From contig NZ_JAIQXU010000001.1 of the NCBI RefSeq assembly GCF_020166395.1, forward strand, positions 62,001 through 126,000: a stretch of 64,000 nucleotides of DNA, in the 5' to 3' direction. This document shows positions 37,983 to 46,565 of this stretch, one piece after another. The notes beneath the pieces are model-generated. The model had not been told where the DNA came from and ran no database searches. It saw nothing but the letters and a program-made list of their open reading frames with translations. This stretch comes from Deinococcus betulae. Its GTDB lineage: Bacteria; Deinococcota; Deinococci; Deinococcales; Deinococcaceae. A program made the position numbers and the translations under genes. The stretch's first letter is position 1, and the number at the start of each line of letters is the position of its first letter.

Positions 37983-39247
37983 GCCACGTCCCTCTGTACG
38001 TCCTGTGGCAAACCAATGTGGCCCAGCACCGCCGTGGCGGCGGCCACCGCTGGGCTGGCCAGGTAAATCTGCGCGTCCTTGTCGCCCATGCGGCCAATAA
38101 AGTTGCGGTTGCTGGTGCTGACACAGACCTCGCCGGGGGCCAACACCCCCTGGTGGCGGCCCATACACGGCCCGCAGCCCGGCGTGCCCAGCACCGCCCC
38201 GGCCCGCTGCAGGGTCAGGAGGGTGCCGTCGGCCATCGCCTGCTCCATGACCTCGCTGCTGGCCGGAATCACCAGCAGGCGTGTGCCAGCGGCCACCCGC
38301 TGCCCGCGCAGCACCTCGGCGGCGGCGTGCAGGTCCTCAATGCGGCCATTGGTGCAGGTCCCGATAAACACCTGATCCACCCGCAAGCCGCGCAGCGCCG
38401 CCACGTCATGCACGTTGTCCACCTCACTGGGGGCCGACATGCGCGGGTTCAGGGCCGAGAGATCCAGCGTCAGTTCCCGGACATAGGTCGCGCCCTCATC
38501 CGGGTACACCCACCCAGGCACCTCGTAGCCGTAGCCAGTCAGGATTTCACCGCCCGGCACCACCAGGCCGACTTTGGCGCCGGCTTCGACGCACAGGTTG
38601 GCCAGGGTCATGCGTTCCCCCCGTGTAAAGCGGTCTCCGGCGTGCATCTCGATGCTCTGGTAGGTGGCGCCGTCGGCCCCCAGCACCCGGATCATCTCCA
38701 GGGCGGCGTCCTTGGCCCCTACCCCAGGGCGCAGGTCGCCGGTGAACGTCACCTTGACGCTCTCAGGCACCTTCAACCAGGTTTTGCCGCTGGCCGCCGC
38801 CAGGGCGATGTCCGTGGCGCCCATGCCGCTGCCAAAGGCAGCCACCGCGCCGTAGGTCGTCGAGTGGCTGTCAGACCCCAGCACAATCCAGCCGGGCCGG
38901 GCCAGCCCCTCTTCCATCAGCACCTGATGGCAGATGCCGCGCCCCACGTCAAACAGGCGCACGCCGGTGCGGGCAGCGTACTCGCGGGCTTCTTTTTGCG
39001 CCTGGGCCACACTGACCGTGCTGGCCGGTGCCACGTGATCAATCACGATGGAGACCCGCTCAGGATATTTGGGGAGGGCCGCCAGGTCGCGCTCCATGCG
39101 CTCGATAAAGCTCTGGGCAATAGAGTCCACGACCATCACCTGGTCCACCTCGACCACCGCGAGGTCGCCGGCATACACCCGCTGCGCGCCGCGCTGGGAC
39201 AGAATCTTTTCCGCCATCGTCTGTGGGCGGAGCTCGAGAACAGTCAT
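37979..39247 (-). CDS. hacA: Homoaconitase large subunit
   Basis: A 422-residue aconitase-type protein. MAEKILSQ near residue 11, VDSIAQSFIERM, SIVIDHVAPAS, GSDSHSTTYGAVAAFGSGMG and the [4Fe-4S] cysteines in FIGTCTNGRIEDL and TPGCGPCMGRH are all visible. It is remarkably like Thermus HacA throughout, including LVVPGGEIL and CVSTSNRNFIGRMG. It acts with the small subunit in lysine synthesis. The ATG at 39247 has CATGAT 6 nt upstream on the minus strand, a possible leaderless -10. It opens a compact gene run with ridA and hacB. Confidence 0.92.
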   Translation of the reverse strand: MTVLELRPQTMAEKILSQRGAQRVYAGDLAVVEVDQVMVVDSIAQSFIERMERDLAALPKYPERVSIVIDHVAPASTVSVAQAQKEAREYAARTGVRLFDVGRGICHQVLMEEGLARPGWIVLGSDSHSTTYGAVAAFGSGMGATDIALAAASGKTWLKVPESVKVTFTGDLRPGVGAKDAALEMIRVLGADGATYQSIEMHAGDRFTRGERMTLANLCVEAGAKVGLVVPGGEILTGYGYEVPGWVYPDEGATYVRELTLDLSALNPRMSAPSEVDNVHDVAALRGLRVDQVFIGTCTNGRIEDLHAAAEVLRGQRVAAGTRLLVIPASSEVMEQAMADGTLLTLQRAGAVLGTPGCGPCMGRHQGVLAPGEVCVSTSNRNFIGRMGDKDAQIYLASPAVAAATAVLGHIGLPQDVQRDVA

Positions 39248-39536
39248 GACCCCATCATGCCGCTTTCGGTATTCAGCAGCGTGAGTTTGACTTGAAAACT
39301 GCGGCTTTTCTTATCAAACGGAATGGCAAAACGATCCATGATGAGCTTCAACACGCACCACAAGCCCAGTGACCGGCTTTTTTGGACTCGGGTCAAGATA
39401 TACATTCTGCACTCTGTCACAGTTCAGGCTGTACCAAAAATTCAGTTTGCCGCCGCGCGGCGCGCTTCTCAGGCCCACGCCTGCCTTGACGTGGGCGGGG
39501 CGCAGTCTGGCCGTTCGGGTGGCCCCCAGGAGCCCT
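39248..39536. promoter_or_regulatory. Divergent promoter region, hacA / lipase
   Basis: No gene. The stretch from 39330 to 39440 is AT-richer. On the minus strand TTGCCA and CATGAT are possible hacA promoter parts. On the plus strand CAGGAG at 39527-39532 is the lipase ribosome binding site. Confidence 0.35.
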
Positions 39537-40922
39537 ATGACTGTTCGCCGCTCTGCCCTGCCTGCTGCCCTGCCTGCTGCCCTGACCCTGTCTGTCCTGC
39601 TCGCCGCGTGTACGGCCCCCACGCAGCCCCCAGCGCCCGACGCGATGCTGGCCCCTGCAGCCACCCGCACCCCCACGCCCCCAGAACCGACCGCCGCACC
39701 CACGCCCACGACCGACCTCAGCAAGACCTATCCGGGGGGCCAGCCCATGACCGCGCAGGCGCTGGACAAGAGCGTGCCCCTGATTCTGGTGCATGGCCTG
39801 GGCGGCTTTGGGCGAGATGAGGCGCTGGGTCTGCGCTACTGGGGGGGCCTGCTGGACGTGGAACAGGACCTGCGCGCCCAGGGCTACCGGGTCTTTACGG
39901 CCAGCATGGGGCCCGTCAGCAGCAACTGGGACCGCGCCGCCGAACTGTACGCGCAGATCAAGGGCGGCTGCGTGGATTATGGCGCCGCGCACGCCGCGCA
40001 GCATGGGCACGCCCGTACCGACCCCGCCAAGTGCTACGCCGGCTTCTATCCGGCCTGGGACGCCGCGCATCCGGTGAATCTCTTGGGGCACTCGATGGGC
40101 GGGCAGACGGCCCGCACACTGGTCAAACTGCTGGACGACGGCCACAGTGCCAATGGGGCCAACGCCAGCGGCAGCCTGTATTCCGGAGGCCGTGCCGGCT
40201 GGGTGCGCAGCGTCATGACGGTCAGCAGCCCCAACAGCGGCAGCCCCGCCGCCGACACGCTGCAGGGCGCCATTCCCATGTTCAAGAACCTGATTCTGGC
40301 CTTTGCTGCCAGCGTGGGCGCCGCCGACCCCGAGAACTTCGTCTACAACTTTGACCTGGGGCACTGGGGCCTGACCCGCGCGCCGGGCGAGCGCTTCAGC
40401 GCCTACCAGAACCGCGTATTTGCTTCCAGAATCTGGACCAGCACCGACCAGGCCGCTTACGACCTGAGCCCCGACGGCGCGGCGGCGCTCAACCGCTGGG
40501 TCGGGCGCAGCCGCACCACCCGGTACTTCTCGTGGGAGACCAACGCCACCACGCCGGGCCTGCTAAGCGGCTGGCACTACCCCACCCTCACCATGAACCC
40601 GGTGATGTCGGTGGTGGCGTTTCCTTACGCGCCGCCCCTGAGCCCCGGTCTGGGCAACATTGGCGGGCGCAGTCCAGCGGGGGCCGTGACCTACGACCGC
40701 AGCTGGTGGCCCAACGACGGCCTGGTGCCCAACAAGTCCATGAACGCGCCCCTGAATGAGACCAGCACAGCCTACAGCAGCGGCGTTACCGCGCCGGGCA
40801 GCTGGTCACGGCTGGGCCGGGTGAGCGGCTACGACCACATTGACATCACGGGGAACCTGTCCTTCCGCGACGTGAAAGCGTTTTACCGCAATCAGGCGGC
40901 GTTCCTGGCTGGACAGAACTGA
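39537..40922 (+). CDS. Secreted lipase/esterase lipoprotein
   Basis: A 461-residue lipoprotein: signal peptide with lipobox LSVLLAAC, a Pro/Thr-rich linker of about 40 residues, then an alpha/beta hydrolase with LILVHGLGGFGRDEALG (oxyanion region) and the nucleophile elbow LLGHSMGGQT. WWPNDGLVPNKSMNAP and SGYDHIDITG near the end supply likely acid and histidine. This resembles family I.5 lipases of Bacillus and Staphylococcus. ATG 39537 has CAGGAG upstream. The TGA stop (40920-40922) is one copy of the IS element's target duplication, so the IS landed exactly at the end of the gene. Confidence 0.85.
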   Translation: MTVRRSALPAALPAALTLSVLLAACTAPTQPPAPDAMLAPAATRTPTPPEPTAAPTPTTDLSKTYPGGQPMTAQALDKSVPLILVHGLGGFGRDEALGLRYWGGLLDVEQDLRAQGYRVFTASMGPVSSNWDRAAELYAQIKGGCVDYGAAHAAQHGHARTDPAKCYAGFYPAWDAAHPVNLLGHSMGGQTARTLVKLLDDGHSANGANASGSLYSGGRAGWVRSVMTVSSPNSGSPAADTLQGAIPMFKNLILAFAASVGAADPENFVYNFDLGHWGLTRAPGERFSAYQNRVFASRIWTSTDQAAYDLSPDGAAALNRWVGRSRTTRYFSWETNATTPGLLSGWHYPTLTMNPVMSVVAFPYAPPLSPGLGNIGGRSPAGAVTYDRSWWPNDGLVPNKSMNAPLNETSTAYSSGVTAPGSWSRLGRVSGYDHIDITGNLSFRDVKAFYRNQAAFLAGQN

Positions 40923-42047
40923 AGACTTGTTGCGCAGTAACTGAAGGGGCAGCGGAGCAACGTGAACCGTTGCCCCGCTGCCCTGCGCTTGGCTTCAGAG
41001 AATGGGGCCGTGGCGTCGACGTTGCCAGCGGAGATTGACGAGTCCAGCGACGCAGCCCCAGATCACGCCGTGCCGTGAGGGCTGGTTCCTGAAGAACTCC
41101 TTGCAGGCGCGGAACTTCTTGATGCGGTTGATGACATTCGCGGCGGTGATCCGCACTTTGGAGATCAGGCGGTTCAGCTCGCGTTGCTCTTGGCTCAACG
41201 CGCCCTTCCTGGGGCGCTTGGCGGGCACGATGGTCTCCTGGTCGGGATAGACCTTCTCTATTCCGGTGTACCCGCGGTCCCCCCACACCCGGACGTGCCT
41301 GGGAAGCCGAGTCATCAGCCGGGAACGCCGCAGCACCTTCATGTCGTGAGTGCGACCGCTGGCGGTCGCACTGAGGTGGACGCTCAGCCCCCCGGGCGTC
41401 ACCGCCACCTGGGTTTTGAGGGTGTGGGTGCCCTGCTTGACACTGTAGAACCGCTTCTTGCCCCTGGGCCGCCCGACCGCCTTCTTGCCTGGCTTCTGCC
41501 CCTTCTTCACTTTCGGCTGCCCCCGGGGCTGCTCAGTTCCGTCCACAATGACGTCCGTCAGCCCGGGGAACACCTCCAAGAACTCGTCCAGCGAACGAAT
41601 CTTTCTCGGCTTCTTGCTCGCTTTGCCAGGAGCTTCGTCCGGCTGGGCTTGGAGCGTCCGGGGACGCAGGGGAGCAGGCAAGGCCTGCTCCAACACCGGC
41701 AACAGGCCGTGGATGTTGCGGCAGACGTTCGCCGCGTCCAAATCGAACAGCAGGCCCAAGACGTGCATCGTGAAGTACTGCCGCAGATAGAGCAGCGTGA
41801 CCAGCAGCCGCTGGCCCAGGTCCAGCTTGAAGGTGTTGCCCGCCCCGATGCGCCTCACCCGTCCGGCGCGCAGCAGAAAGCGGCGGTGGGCCTGCTCCCA
41901 CAACAGCTCCAGTTCAATCACGAGTTGGTCAAACGCTGCGGGCGTTAACCCCACCAGCCGCTCGAAGGAACGCGTTCGGGACTTCAGCTTCTCCAGCCGC
42001 AACACCCCTGAGCCTACCTACCCTCAGCTCTACTGCGCAACGGGTCT
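40923..42047. mobile_element. IS5-family insertion sequence, 1125 bp
   Basis: Terminal inverted repeats AGAC-TT-GTTGCGCAGTA (left) and AGAC-CC-GTTGCGCAGTA (right, read inward) bound a single transposase gene. The three-base sequence TGA is present on both flanks (40920-40922 and 42048-42050), matching the TNA target duplications of the ISL2/IS427 side of the IS5 family. The left TGA is the lipase stop codon. Confidence 0.85.
40995..42005 (-). CDS. IS5-family transposase (DDE_Tnp_4 type), probably inactive
   Basis: A 336-residue transposase. The N-terminal 120 residues hold a helix-turn-helix region. The DDE core follows: first Asp 155 in VIVDGTEQP, second Asp 243 in VWGDRGYTG. In the third block relatives have the pattern RIxxE..I.R.KKFR; here it reads [15 protein letters not shown], with Ala (codon GCG) at position 289 where the catalytic Glu is expected. 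A single GAG to GCG change would explain it, so this copy may be unable to transpose (inference from family knowledge). GTG or the next-codon TTG is the start. Confidence 0.82.
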   Translation of the reverse strand: MLRLEKLKSRTRSFERLVGLTPAAFDQLVIELELLWEQAHRRFLLRAGRVRRIGAGNTFKLDLGQRLLVTLLYLRQYFTMHVLGLLFDLDAANVCRNIHGLLPVLEQALPAPLRPRTLQAQPDEAPGKASKKPRKIRSLDEFLEVFPGLTDVIVDGTEQPRGQPKVKKGQKPGKKAVGRPRGKKRFYSVKQGTHTLKTQVAVTPGGLSVHLSATASGRTHDMKVLRRSRLMTRLPRHVRVWGDRGYTGIEKVYPDQETIVPAKRPRKGALSQEQRELNRLISKVRITAANVINRIKKFRACKEFFRNQPSRHGVIWGCVAGLVNLRWQRRRHGPIL

Positions 42048-42050
42048 TGA

Positions 42051-42328
42051 GAGAAAAGGGCTAGAGGGGTGAGGGGCAGGCAGGACCCCAGCGCCACTGG
42101 CCGGGGGGAATGAGGCCCCGCAGCAAGGCGGCGGCCTCCTGTTCATTGGAGGACAGCCGCCGCCAGCAGAGAGATAGGAGACTGCCGTAGTGCAAATCTT
42201 CCCCCGCTTCTGGCTGATCGTTGGGGCTCAGGACAGCCGTTGTTCTTGAAGCCTCTTCTTCCAAAGCCTGGAGCGGCGTTCATGTGCGCCCAACCCGGCT
42301 TCTGGCCCTTGACCGGCATGGTGGGGGC
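42051..42328. other. Intergenic region after the IS
   Basis: No gene. The stem GGCGGC-...-CTCC-tgttcatt-GGAG-...-GCCGCC (about 42130-42165) could be the original lipase terminator, now separated from the lipase by the IS. Confidence 0.35.
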
Positions 42329-43647
42329 ATGACCCCTTCACCCCGGCTGCATCCCGTCACCGACGACCCTGCGTGCTACGACGACCTGCTGGCCCAGATG
42401 GCAGGCGCGCGCTTCGTGCTGATCGGTGAAGCCTCGCACGGGACCCACGAGTTTTACGAGGAACGCGCCCGCCTGACGCGGCGGCTGATTGAGGAGCGCG
42501 GGTTTGAGGCGGTGGTCGCAGAAGCCGACTGGCCCGATGCCTACCGCGTCAACCGCTTCGTGCGTGGGCAGGCGCCGACGGACGCCCACGCCGAGGCTGC
42601 CCTGGGTGACTTTGGGCGCTTCCCACGCTGGATGTGGCGCAACGAGCCCACGCGCGACTTTGCGGCTTGGCTGCGGGCGCACAACGCACGCCGTCCCCAG
42701 GCGCAGGCTGGCTTTTACGGCATGGACCTCTACAGCCTGCACCGCTCAATGGACGCGGTGGTGGCTTACCTGGAGGGTGTGGACCCGGCAGCCGCCCAGC
42801 GGGCCCGGCAGCGGTACAGCTGCTTTGAGCCGTACGGCACCGACCCGCAGAGTTACGGCCTGGCCACGGGCTACGGGGTGGCCGAACCGTGCGAGGACGC
42901 CGCAGTGGCCCAGCTGGTGGAGTTGCAGGCGCGCACGCTGCGCAGGGCAGGCGAGGACATCCTGGCCGAAGACGAGCGCTTTTACGCCGACCAGAACGCC
43001 CGCCTGGCCCTGAACGCCGAACGCTACTACCGCGAGCTGTTCCGGGGACGGCAGGACACCTGGAATCTGCGCGACACCCACATGGCCGATACCGTGAACG
43101 CCCTGGCCGGGCATCTTGAGGCCCAGGGTCAGGCGGGCAAACTGGTCGTGTGGGCGCACAACTCTCACGTGGGCGACGCGCGGGCCACCGAGGTGGGCTG
43201 GCGCCAGGGCCAGGAAAATCTGGGCCAGTACCTGCGCCAGCGCCACCCTGGGCAGACCTTTGTGCTGGGCCAGACCACCTTTTAGGGCCACGTGACGGCC
43301 GCCGACGACTGGGGGCAGCCCGCACGCCACCAGGCCGTGCGCCCCGCCATAAGCGGCAGTGTCGAAGCCGCGCTGCATGCCCTGCGGCCCTCTCACTACT
43401 GGCTGAGCCTGCGCGGCGAGGTGCCACCTGCCCTGCACGGCGAGCGCCTGCAGCGCTTTATCGGCGTCCTCTACCGGCCCGCCACCGAGCGGCAGAGCCA
43501 CTACCTGCACACCCGCCTGGCCAACAGTACGACGCCGTGCTGCACCTGGACCGTACGGGCGCCCTGGTGCCGCTGGACAGCCCCGGCGAACCACCCGAGC
43601 AGGCAGAAGCTGGGGAGCAGCCCGCCACCTTTCCCAGCGGCGAATAG
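42329..43647 (+). pseudogene. Erythromycin esterase family protein, broken by stop and frameshift
   Basis: The first 318 codons read as an erythromycin-esterase family hydrolase: IGEASHGTHEFYEERARL, EADWPDAYRVNRFVRG and VVWAHNSHVGDAR carry the active-site Glu and His. At GQTTF an in-frame TAG (43283-43285) stops it. Just after, the same frame goes on with GHVTAADDWGQPARH and GVLYRPATERQSHYLHTRLA, the normal C-terminal part. Near 43520-43530 one base is lost (or two gained) and the reading shifts by +1 to QYDAVLHLDRTGALVPLD before a natural stop at 43647. So two independent lesions are present. Either a pseudogene or assembly error at one site. Confidence 0.8.
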
Positions 43648-43857
43648 GTCAGGGGTGCCGAGGCGCAGCGGCCCCAGAGCGCTTCTCAAATGCCAGGTTC
43701 CGCCGCCGCCTCAGCCCATTTGTGGGGAGGAGGTGGCCCAGAGTCGGCCGAGTGTGAAAGACTTAACCCCAGTGAGCTGCCTGCCCGCCTTTTCCCGTCC
43801 CCTGTTCGTGTCCTGTGTCTGCTCCGGCGCCGCCCCGCTGCCTGTCTGGAGGCCAGC

Positions 43858-44667
43858 GTGACGGGCGCGGCCGGGACGCTGCAGGCCCGCGTGCCCCTGA
43901 CGGAACACGGCGGCGTGCTGTGCGAGCAGGCGCTGTGGCGCGGCCAGAGCGTCTTTGTCAAGACCCTGGTGGTGGACAGCCCCGAGGTGCAGCGCCGCTT
44001 TGTCCACGAAGGTCAGGTGGCGGCCAGCGTGGCGTGCTCCCTGATTGTCTCGCCGCTCCAGTGCACCCCGGACCACCTGATTTTTCCCTTTGTCCCCGGC
44101 GGCACCCTGCGCGACCGGCTGGAACAGGGCCAGCTGAATGTCGAGGAAGCCACGGCCGTCACGGCGGGGGTGCTGCTGGCGTCCGCCCACCTGCACGCGC
44201 GCGGCGTGACCCACCACGACCTCAAGCCGGAGAATGTGCTGCTGGCCGGGGGGGAGCCCAGTGCCCAGAGCGTGCGGGTCATTGACTTTGGCATGAGCCA
44301 CGCCAGAGGCCTGCCGCTAGATATCCACAGCGGCACGCGCATGGGCACGCCGCATTTCATGGCGCCCGAACAGTTTCTGGGGCTGCGCGGCGACCCCCGC
44401 AGCGACCTGTACTCGGCGGGCGTGCTGCTGTTCGACTGCCTGGCCGGGCACCCGCCCTACGAGGACGCGCTGGGCTGGCTGGCGGGCATTCACGAACGGC
44501 GCGCGGCCCTTCCTGGCCCGCCTGAGCTGCACGGCGTCCTGCGCGCCGCGCTGGGCCGCCAGCCCGACGACCGCCCCAGCAGTGCGGGCGCCATGCTGGC
44601 CGAGGTTCAGGCGGCGCGCGTGGCCCTGGGGCTGACCCCGGTACCGGAGGACCTGTGCCCCTTCTAG
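43858..44667 (+). CDS. Small Ser/Thr protein kinase-like protein
   Basis: About 269 residues forming one kinase domain: lysine in VFVKTL, alpha-C glutamate in HEGQVA, catalytic loop HHDLKPENVLL, DFGMSH, MAPEQF and the alpha-F region DLYSAGVLLFDCLAGHPPY. The glycine-rich loop is not recognisable (only HGG), and the HRD motif reads HHD. No membrane segment or sensor domain follows. GTG at 43858 is preceded by GGAGG 5 nt away, which decides against a much longer frame from 43690 lacking kinase similarity. Its end overlaps holA by 13 bases. The target is unknown. Confidence 0.75.
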   Translation: MTGAAGTLQARVPLTEHGGVLCEQALWRGQSVFVKTLVVDSPEVQRRFVHEGQVAASVACSLIVSPLQCTPDHLIFPFVPGGTLRDRLEQGQLNVEEATAVTAGVLLASAHLHARGVTHHDLKPENVLLAGGEPSAQSVRVIDFGMSHARGLPLDIHSGTRMGTPHFMAPEQFLGLRGDPRSDLYSAGVLLFDCLAGHPPYEDALGWLAGIHERRAALPGPPELHGVLRAALGRQPDDRPSSAGAMLAEVQAARVALGLTPVPEDLCPF

Positions 44668-45557
44668 CCTTTACGGGCAACCCCTTTCTGGCGGAAGAAA
44701 CGCTGCGCCTGACCCTGCGGGCCCGCACGATAGACCCCCGCTCTCTTCCGCGCGTCAGCGGCGAGGACGTGACGCTGGACCTTCTGGACGCGCACCTGCA
44801 ACCGGGCCTGTTTGGCGACGGCGGCGTCATCGTGGACCTGGCCGGGGTCAAGCCCGACAAGGCGCTGCTGGAGCGTCTGGTGGGCGCCGCCGTAACGGTG
44901 GCCCTGCTGGATGAGGCGCCCCCGGCCACGCGCCTGAAACTGTACGAGGCGCGCGGCGAGGTGATTCCTTCGGCCGCGCCCAGCAAGCCGGGCGACGTGA
45001 CGGGCTGGGTCACCCAGCGGGCCCGCGCTCAGAAGGTGCCGCTGGATAAGGGGGCCTGCGCTTACCTGGCCGAGGTCTACGGCGCCGACCTGGCGGGCAT
45101 CGCCGCTGAACTGAACAAACTGGCACTGCTGGACGGCCCCTTTACCCGGGAGGCTGTGCAGCGCGTGGTGGGCCTGGAGCCGCCCGGCGACAGTTTTGCC
45201 ATGCTGGGCGCCGCCACCGCTGGCCGCGTCACCGAGGCCGTGACCCAGCTGCGCCGCCTGCTGGCCGCCGGCGAGGACCCCTTCAAACTGATGGGCGCGG
45301 TGGTGTGGCAGTACAGCCTGGTCGCGCGATGCGTGGCGCTGCAGCAAGAGGGCGGGCCGGTCAGTGAGGGCGTGGCCGCGCAGCGCCTGGGCGTCAAGCC
45401 CTACCCCGCCAAGAAGGCACTGGAGGTGGCCCGCCGCCTCAATGAAGCCAGGATTCGAACGCACCTGGAGCGTATTCTGGCCGCCGACCTCGCCATGAAG
45501 CGTGGCCAGGACGCCGGCACGGTCATGGAACGCCTGGTGGTCCAGCTGAGCCTGTAA
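44655..45557 (+). CDS. holA: DNA polymerase III delta subunit
   Basis: A 300-residue protein with the delta pattern: LLAFTGNPFLAEETLRL at the start, DLLDAHLQPGLFGDGGVIVDL (beta-clamp contact region), LAEVYGADLAGIAAELNKLAL and late AKRLGVKPYPAKKALEVAR (read here as RLGVKPYPAKKAL). It opens the sliding clamp in the clamp loader. It is shorter than E. coli HolA (343 residues). GTG at 44655 overlaps the kinase end, so translation is probably coupled, an unusual link between a kinase-like protein and the replisome. Confidence 0.85.
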   Translation: MPLLAFTGNPFLAEETLRLTLRARTIDPRSLPRVSGEDVTLDLLDAHLQPGLFGDGGVIVDLAGVKPDKALLERLVGAAVTVALLDEAPPATRLKLYEARGEVIPSAAPSKPGDVTGWVTQRARAQKVPLDKGACAYLAEVYGADLAGIAAELNKLALLDGPFTREAVQRVVGLEPPGDSFAMLGAATAGRVTEAVTQLRRLLAAGEDPFKLMGAVVWQYSLVARCVALQQEGGPVSEGVAAQRLGVKPYPAKKALEVARRLNEARIRTHLERILAADLAMKRGQDAGTVMERLVVQLSL

Positions 45558-46220
45558 GCGTGGGCGTGACGACTCAGCTGCACCAGCGTTGCGGCCCGCA
45601 ATCCCGCCGCTGACTAGAGCGAGTGAGGCCGCGCGCAGAGGCAGGGCGCTTTTCCAGGCGTGGCCTTTGAGGTGCGCCGGCGGAGCTCAGCATCCACTGA
45701 CCTTGCGGCGAGCAATTGACTGGCGAAACGCCATCTTGAACAACTGCCGACCGCACTATCAGGAAGATTCAAAGAGCGGCGCCGCAGCCGGGGACAGTTC
45801 TGCAGGAAAGCGCATAGAGCGGGATGCCCGGCATAACATGAACAGAGCCAGACGGGTGCCGGTGGATCAACAAAATACGCCGACCCTGCCCAGCCAAGGG
45901 CTGTTGCCTTCCTGCAGAGGTGGACAGTCCCTCTCTATCCCAGGGAGGCGGCAAGCCCCGCACCCATAAGCCGTTTGACACGTCTGCCTATCCTGGAGCC
46001 ACCTCCCCTTCATGCCGACGCGGCCTCAGGTTGTGCCACGAGGAACACCTTGGCCCGCCTCTCTTTGTTCCTGACCAGGCATCCGCCGCAGCGCAGGAAC
46101 AGCACCCTCTGTTCCTGGCTTGTCCCAGGGGCCCGGCTAAGGTCAGTGCAGGTTCAGTGCGCCCCGCAGGCGGCGGAACCAGCCCCCACCGGGCCACCGC
46201 CTGCACCCTGGAGGAACTAC
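45558..46220. other. Long intergenic region
   Basis: 660 bp without a convincing gene. CCTCTCTATCCCAGGGAGG near 45929-45947 is a small hairpin. TTGACA at about 45974 has no partner -10 at the right spacing. The last 200 bp should hold the promoter of the small secreted protein gene. Confidence 0.4.
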
Positions 46221-46457
46221 ATGAAAAAAGCTGTTGTCCTGGCCACCCTGCTCCTGAGCAGCTCTGCTTTCGCCTCTTACCAGTCCTGGGCTGGCGGCGC
46301 TCCCAAGCGCACAGCAGCAGTGCAGGTAGACGGCGTCACCCGCCCCAGTGAAGCCCCGGATGGCGCGACCCGACCCAGCGGCGTCTCGGGTGCAGCCACC
46401 GAAGGAGCAGGTCGCCCCAGTGACCTGAGCCCTCAGGGCGGCATCAACGCCATCTGA
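46221..46457 (+). CDS. Small secreted protein with TRPS-type repeats
   Basis: A 78-residue protein: a typical signal peptide (MKKAVVLATLLLSSSAFA) and a mature part of about 60 residues in which a short unit recurs: VTRPSEAPDG, ATRPSGVSGA and AGRPSDLSPQ. No family is recognised. GGAGG stands 6 nt before the ATG, so it is a real gene by signals alone. It precedes the lectin lipoprotein gene by 108 bp on the same strand and may share its transcript. Confidence 0.7.
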   Translation: MKKAVVLATLLLSSSAFASYQSWAGGAPKRTAAVQVDGVTRPSEAPDGATRPSGVSGAATEGAGRPSDLSPQGGINAI

Positions 46458-46565
46458 ATTCAGCAAGCCCAACCTGCACTCACCGACCATCCGGCCCTGT
46501 TCGGGTGGTTTTCCTCTGCCCTTTCCCAAACCCCCTGTCGCCTTTTTCCCTAAGGAGTGCTGAAC

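Noticed and set aside
43690..43857. N-terminal extension of the kinase from ATG 43690
   Set aside because: These 56 codons show no similarity to kinases and a GGAGG site supports the later GTG at 43858.
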